Source: Lachnospiraceae bacterium (lineage in GTDB: Bacteria; Bacillota; Clostridia; Lachnospirales; Lachnospiraceae). From it: a DNA stretch of 17,142 bases. The notes under the pieces were generated by a model that saw nothing but the letters and a program-made list of their open reading frames with translations, did not search any database and was not told the DNA's origin. The translations under genes and the position numbers were made by a program. Positions 14,572 through 17,142 of the stretch are shown one piece after another. Numbering within the stretch: position 1 is the stretch's first letter; each line of letters begins with the position of its first letter. The stretch spans positions 1 to 17,142 of the forward strand of contig JAJQID010000054.1 of NCBI GenBank assembly GCA_021199405.1, written 5' to 3'.

Positions 14572-15627
14572 ATGTCAGACGATGGAGATGGACCCTGTAG
14601 GGGCCTGATCTTAAGTTTAACGAAAATCGGAATTCCGGATATAGAAGTATTCGGAATTCCATTGTTACATATTCTGGTGCCGGTGCTTCTTTTTTTACTT
14701 CTGCTGGCTCTCTTCACGGCGCTTGGCGTATTCCTGCCGGGAAAGCTTGTAAAGCTGGTGAAGGATGGAATTGGGAGGCTCCTGCATGGCGGAGATATCG
14801 CATCTGAGGAGGATGACACTGAGCAGGAGATTATTGACCTGGTCAATGAAGGGCATGAGCAGGGTGTGATTGAGGACAGTGAGGTGGAGATGATCAGCAA
14901 TATTTTCGCGTATTCCGACAAGGAAGCGCAGGATATTATGACTCATCGCTCCAATATGGAGGCCTTTGATGAGAAAACGCCGTTTCCGGAGGCGGTCAGT
15001 CAGCTGCTTTCCGGCCAAAATTCCAGATATCCGGTTTATCAGGAAAATCTGGATCATATAACGGGCATTTTATATCTGAAGGATGCTCTGCGTTATCAGA
15101 ACACCCATCCGGAGGAGAACCGTTCCATCGGACAGATTGAGGGACTTCTGCGTAAGACCCAGTTTACCCTGATGACGACGAATATCGATGATCTTTTCAA
15201 GACACTGCAGTCCACCAAGGTGCAGATGGCTATTGTCATCGATGAGTACGGACAGACGGCGGGGCTGGTTACCATGGAGGATATTCTGGAGGAGATTGTG
15301 GGGAACATCCAGGATGAGTATGATGACGAGCAGGAATTCATCGATTCCAGGAGTGAGGACGCCTGGGTGATGGAGGGGCTGACGCCCTTAGAGGATATTG
15401 AGGACAAGCTGGGGATCACCTTTGATGAAACCGAATTTGACACGCTGAACGGTTTTCTGATTCGCCGGCTGGACCATATCCCCCAGGAGGGGGAGGAGTT
15501 TGAGTGCGAGTACAGGGGATACCTTTTCAGGGTCCTTTCTGTAGAAAATATGCGGATACAGAGCGTACTCGTGACAAAGAAGGCGGAGAAGCCTTCAGAA
15601 GAAACAGACCGCAGGGAGGAAGGATAA
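14572..15627 (+). CDS. CorC/HlyC family CBS-domain protein with reduced membrane domain
   Basis: This 351-residue protein belongs to the CNNM/CorC/HlyC group, linked to divalent cation homeostasis. One hydrophobic segment (about residues 30-54, HILVPVLLFLLLLALFTALG) is followed by FLPGKLVKLV, which resembles the end of a DUF21 domain. A pair of CBS domains spans about residues 115-245 (QDIMTHRSNMEAF, then MAIVIDEYGQTAGLVTMEDI). A C-terminal CorC_HlyC domain runs about 262-340 (TLNGFLIRRLDHIPQEGEEF). Full-length relatives usually have about 420 residues with several membrane helices; E. coli CorC has none. This is an intermediate form. AAAGGAG at 14555-14561 lies ten bases before the ATG. yebC follows after four bases and is probably cotranscribed. 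The word hemolysin in related annotations is historical. Confidence 0.85.
   Translation: MSDDGDGPCRGLILSLTKIGIPDIEVFGIPLLHILVPVLLFLLLLALFTALGVFLPGKLVKLVKDGIGRLLHGGDIASEEDDTEQEIIDLVNEGHEQGVIEDSEVEMISNIFAYSDKEAQDIMTHRSNMEAFDEKTPFPEAVSQLLSGQNSRYPVYQENLDHITGILYLKDALRYQNTHPEENRSIGQIEGLLRKTQFTLMTTNIDDLFKTLQSTKVQMAIVIDEYGQTAGLVTMEDILEEIVGNIQDEYDDEQEFIDSRSEDAWVMEGLTPLEDIEDKLGITFDETEFDTLNGFLIRRLDHIPQEGEEFECEYRGYLFRVLSVENMRIQSVLVTKKAEKPSEETDRREEG
14629..14660 (+). repeat. 13-bp hairpin inside the 5' end of the CBS gene
   Basis: GGAATTCCGGATA (14629-14641) pairs with TATTCGGAATTCC (14648-14660) around a six-base loop, with one G-U wobble. It falls in codons about 20-30 and encodes the two GIP tripeptides. 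It could slow early translation or be chance. Confidence 0.6.
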
Positions 15628-15631
15628 ACAA

Positions 15632-16363
15632 ATGTCAGGACATTCAAAATTTTCAAACATCAAGGCCAAAAAAGAGAAAAACGACGCCGCCAAGGGTAAG
15701 ATTTTTACCATCATCGGCCGTGAAATCGCGGTGGCGGTGAAGGAGGGCGGACCTGACCCGGCCAACAATTCAAAGCTTTATCAGGTGGTTTTAAAGGCAA
15801 AGGCCAATAATATGCCAAACGATACCATCGAGAGAGGCATCAAGAAGGCCAGCGGAGAGCTTGGAAGTGTAAATTATGAAAATATTACATACGAAGGCTA
15901 TGGCCCCGGCGGCACTGCCATCATTGTCAAAACGCTGACGGACAATAAAAACCGGACCGCTTCCAATGTGAGGAGCGCCTTTACCAAGGGGCAGGGAAGC
16001 ATCGGAACTCCTGGCTGTGTGTCCTTTATGTTTGACGAGAAGGGGCAGATTATCATTGATAAGGAAGAGTATGAGGCAGAGGACGCGGATGAGCTGATGA
16101 TGACCGTACTGGATGCGGGAGCGGAGGATTTCGCGGAGGAAGAGGATGCTTACGAGGTGATTACCGCGCCGGAGGATCTGGAGAGTGTGCGCAGGGCTTT
16201 AGAGGAGGCGGACATCCCCATGGCCAGCGCGGAGGTGACCATGATTCCGCAGAATTATGTGACTCTGACGGATGAGAATCATATCAAGTGCCTGAACAGA
16301 ATTCTGGATATTCTGGACGAGGACGATGATGTGCAGGCAGTATATCACAACTGGGAAGAGTAG
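15632..16363 (+). CDS. YebC/PmpR (TACO1) family protein
   Basis: YebC-family proteins have been described both as DNA-binding regulators and as translation factors acting on stalled ribosomes; which applies here cannot be told from sequence. The 243-residue protein has the family N-terminus MSGHSKFSNIKAKKEKNDA and GKIFTIIGREI. The central core has NNMPNDTIERGIKKASG, YEGYGPGGTAIIV and TDNKNRTASNVRSAF, then GSIGTPGCVSFMF. The acidic C-terminal part ends DEDDDVQAVYHNW. AGGAAGGA (15617-15624), inside the upstream gene's end, lies seven bases before the ATG, and the gap is four bases. It is not next to ruvABC, a common location elsewhere. Confidence 0.94.
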   Translation: MSGHSKFSNIKAKKEKNDAAKGKIFTIIGREIAVAVKEGGPDPANNSKLYQVVLKAKANNMPNDTIERGIKKASGELGSVNYENITYEGYGPGGTAIIVKTLTDNKNRTASNVRSAFTKGQGSIGTPGCVSFMFDEKGQIIIDKEEYEAEDADELMMTVLDAGAEDFAEEEDAYEVITAPEDLESVRRALEEADIPMASAEVTMIPQNYVTLTDENHIKCLNRILDILDEDDDVQAVYHNWEE

Positions 16364-16395
16364 AGCGGATTTGTGTATGATATGGGAGTGAGCGG

Positions 16396-17142
16396 ATGGA
16401 CAGACTGGCAATTGTAGTGCCCTGCTATAAGGAAGAAGAGGTTGTTGAGATCTGTTCTCAGGCCCTTCGGGAGGTCCTGGATGATCTGATCGGCAAGGAA
16501 AAGATTGCACAGGACAGCTTTATTCTGTTTGTCAATGATGGAAGCAGGGATCGTACCTGGCCGTTGATCGTCAGTGAGCACGAGAAATTCCCGGACAGGG
16601 TCAAGGGCGTCAATCTGGCGGGAAATGTGGGACATCAGTACGCGCTGACGGCCGGTCTTGTGACCGCCAAGGATCGCTGTGATATGGCAATTTCCATCGA
16701 CGCGGATTTACAGGACGATGTGACAGTCATTGAGCAGATGGTGGATTCCTTCCATGAGGGCAATGATATTGTGTACGGCGTCAGGAATGACCGCAGCAGC
16801 GACAGCTTTTTTAAGCGTGCGACGGCGCAGGGCTTTTATAAGTTCATGGAGATCATGGGAGTCAAAACGGTCTATAATCACGCTGATTTCCGCCTGATGA
16901 GCAAGAGAGCGCTGGAGTATTTCAGTCAGTTCAAGGAGTCTAATCTGTTCCTGCGGGGCATTATGCCTACCATAGGGTACAATACCTCCTGCGTTTATTA
17001 CAGTCGTAAGGAGCGGGTAGCCGGAGAGAGCAAGTATCCGCTGAAAAAGATGCTGGCTCTTGCCTGGAACGGGATTACCTCCTTTTCCATCAAGCCGATC
17101 AGTCTGATTCTGGCCGTCGGGATTGGCATTCTGGGCTTAAGC
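16396..17142 (+). CDS. GT2 family glycosyltransferase, DPM1/GtrB-like (3' end outside window)
   Basis: The frame is open from ATG 16396 to the window end, 249 codons. The protein resembles polyprenyl-phosphate sugar transferases (GtrB/YkcC type) that load a sugar onto undecaprenyl phosphate for cell-surface glycosylation. Visible are VVPCYKEEEVV at the N-terminus, FVNDGSRDRTW, NVGHQYALTAGL, the metal-binding D102-A-D104 followed by LQDD, DFRLMSKRAL and GESKYPLKKM. A hydrophobic segment beginning near SIKPISLILAVGIG at the edge should be the first of two membrane helices in this family. GGGAG at 16384-16388 lies seven bases before the ATG. It starts 32 bases after yebC, probably in the same transcript. 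The sugar is unknown. Confidence 0.92.
   Translation, partial: MDRLAIVVPCYKEEEVVEICSQALREVLDDLIGKEKIAQDSFILFVNDGSRDRTWPLIVSEHEKFPDRVKGVNLAGNVGHQYALTAGLVTAKDRCDMAISIDADLQDDVTVIEQMVDSFHEGNDIVYGVRNDRSSDSFFKRATAQGFYKFMEIMGVKTVYNHADFRLMSKRALEYFSQFKESNLFLRGIMPTIGYNTSCVYYSRKERVAGESKYPLKKMLALAWNGITSFSIKPISLILAVGIGILGLS

Overview
This window looks like the chromosome of an anaerobic Firmicute, most likely a Lachnospiraceae/Clostridia member of moderate GC content. Three things suggest this: the plsX-acpP-rnc-smc-ftsY order, strong AGGAGG-type ribosome binding sites with sigma-A-like promoters, and the clostridial style of the Rex, alanine racemase/NdoA and threonine ammonia-lyase proteins. This is inferred from gene content and protein style; no database search was made.

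Layout. Positions 2-7326 form a plus-strand housekeeping block: the 3' half of plsX, acpP, a short hairpin, then rnc, smc, ftsY and a threonine ammonia-lyase gene, with overlaps or very short gaps from rnc onward. It couples membrane lipid synthesis, RNA processing, chromosome organisation and SRP-dependent membrane targeting. Positions 7443-9074 hold a YitT-type membrane protein gene and a GntR/FCD regulator with its own near-consensus promoter, which moves the regulator's start to a GTG at 8388. An ABC-F ATPase gene lies on the minus strand (9118-11013). Its promoter is divergent from that of a gene for a very acidic 165-residue protein of unknown function. A clear intrinsic terminator closes the acidic gene, followed by rex with its own promoter.

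From 12565 to 14571 the order is rex, a strongly structured spacer, alr, a second structured spacer, and an ndoA/mazF-type endoribonuclease gene with no recognisable antitoxin gene. A promoter overlapping the mazF stop codon drives a CBS-domain CorC/HlyC-type gene and a YebC-family gene. A GT2 family glycosyltransferase gene follows and runs off the window.

Most genes are ordinary core genes. The less explained parts are non-coding or atypical. They are a long, nearly perfect inverted repeat before alr whose 3' arm overlaps a second hairpin containing the alr ribosome binding site; the antitoxin-less MazF with a foldable leader; the acidic protein with Phe about every five residues in an Asp/Glu tract; the ABC-F leader with a hairpin and an overlapping small ORF; and a CorC-like protein that keeps only a remnant of its membrane domain. 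I found no CRISPR array, rRNA or tRNA gene, phage gene or transposase. No completely new multi-gene system is evident.
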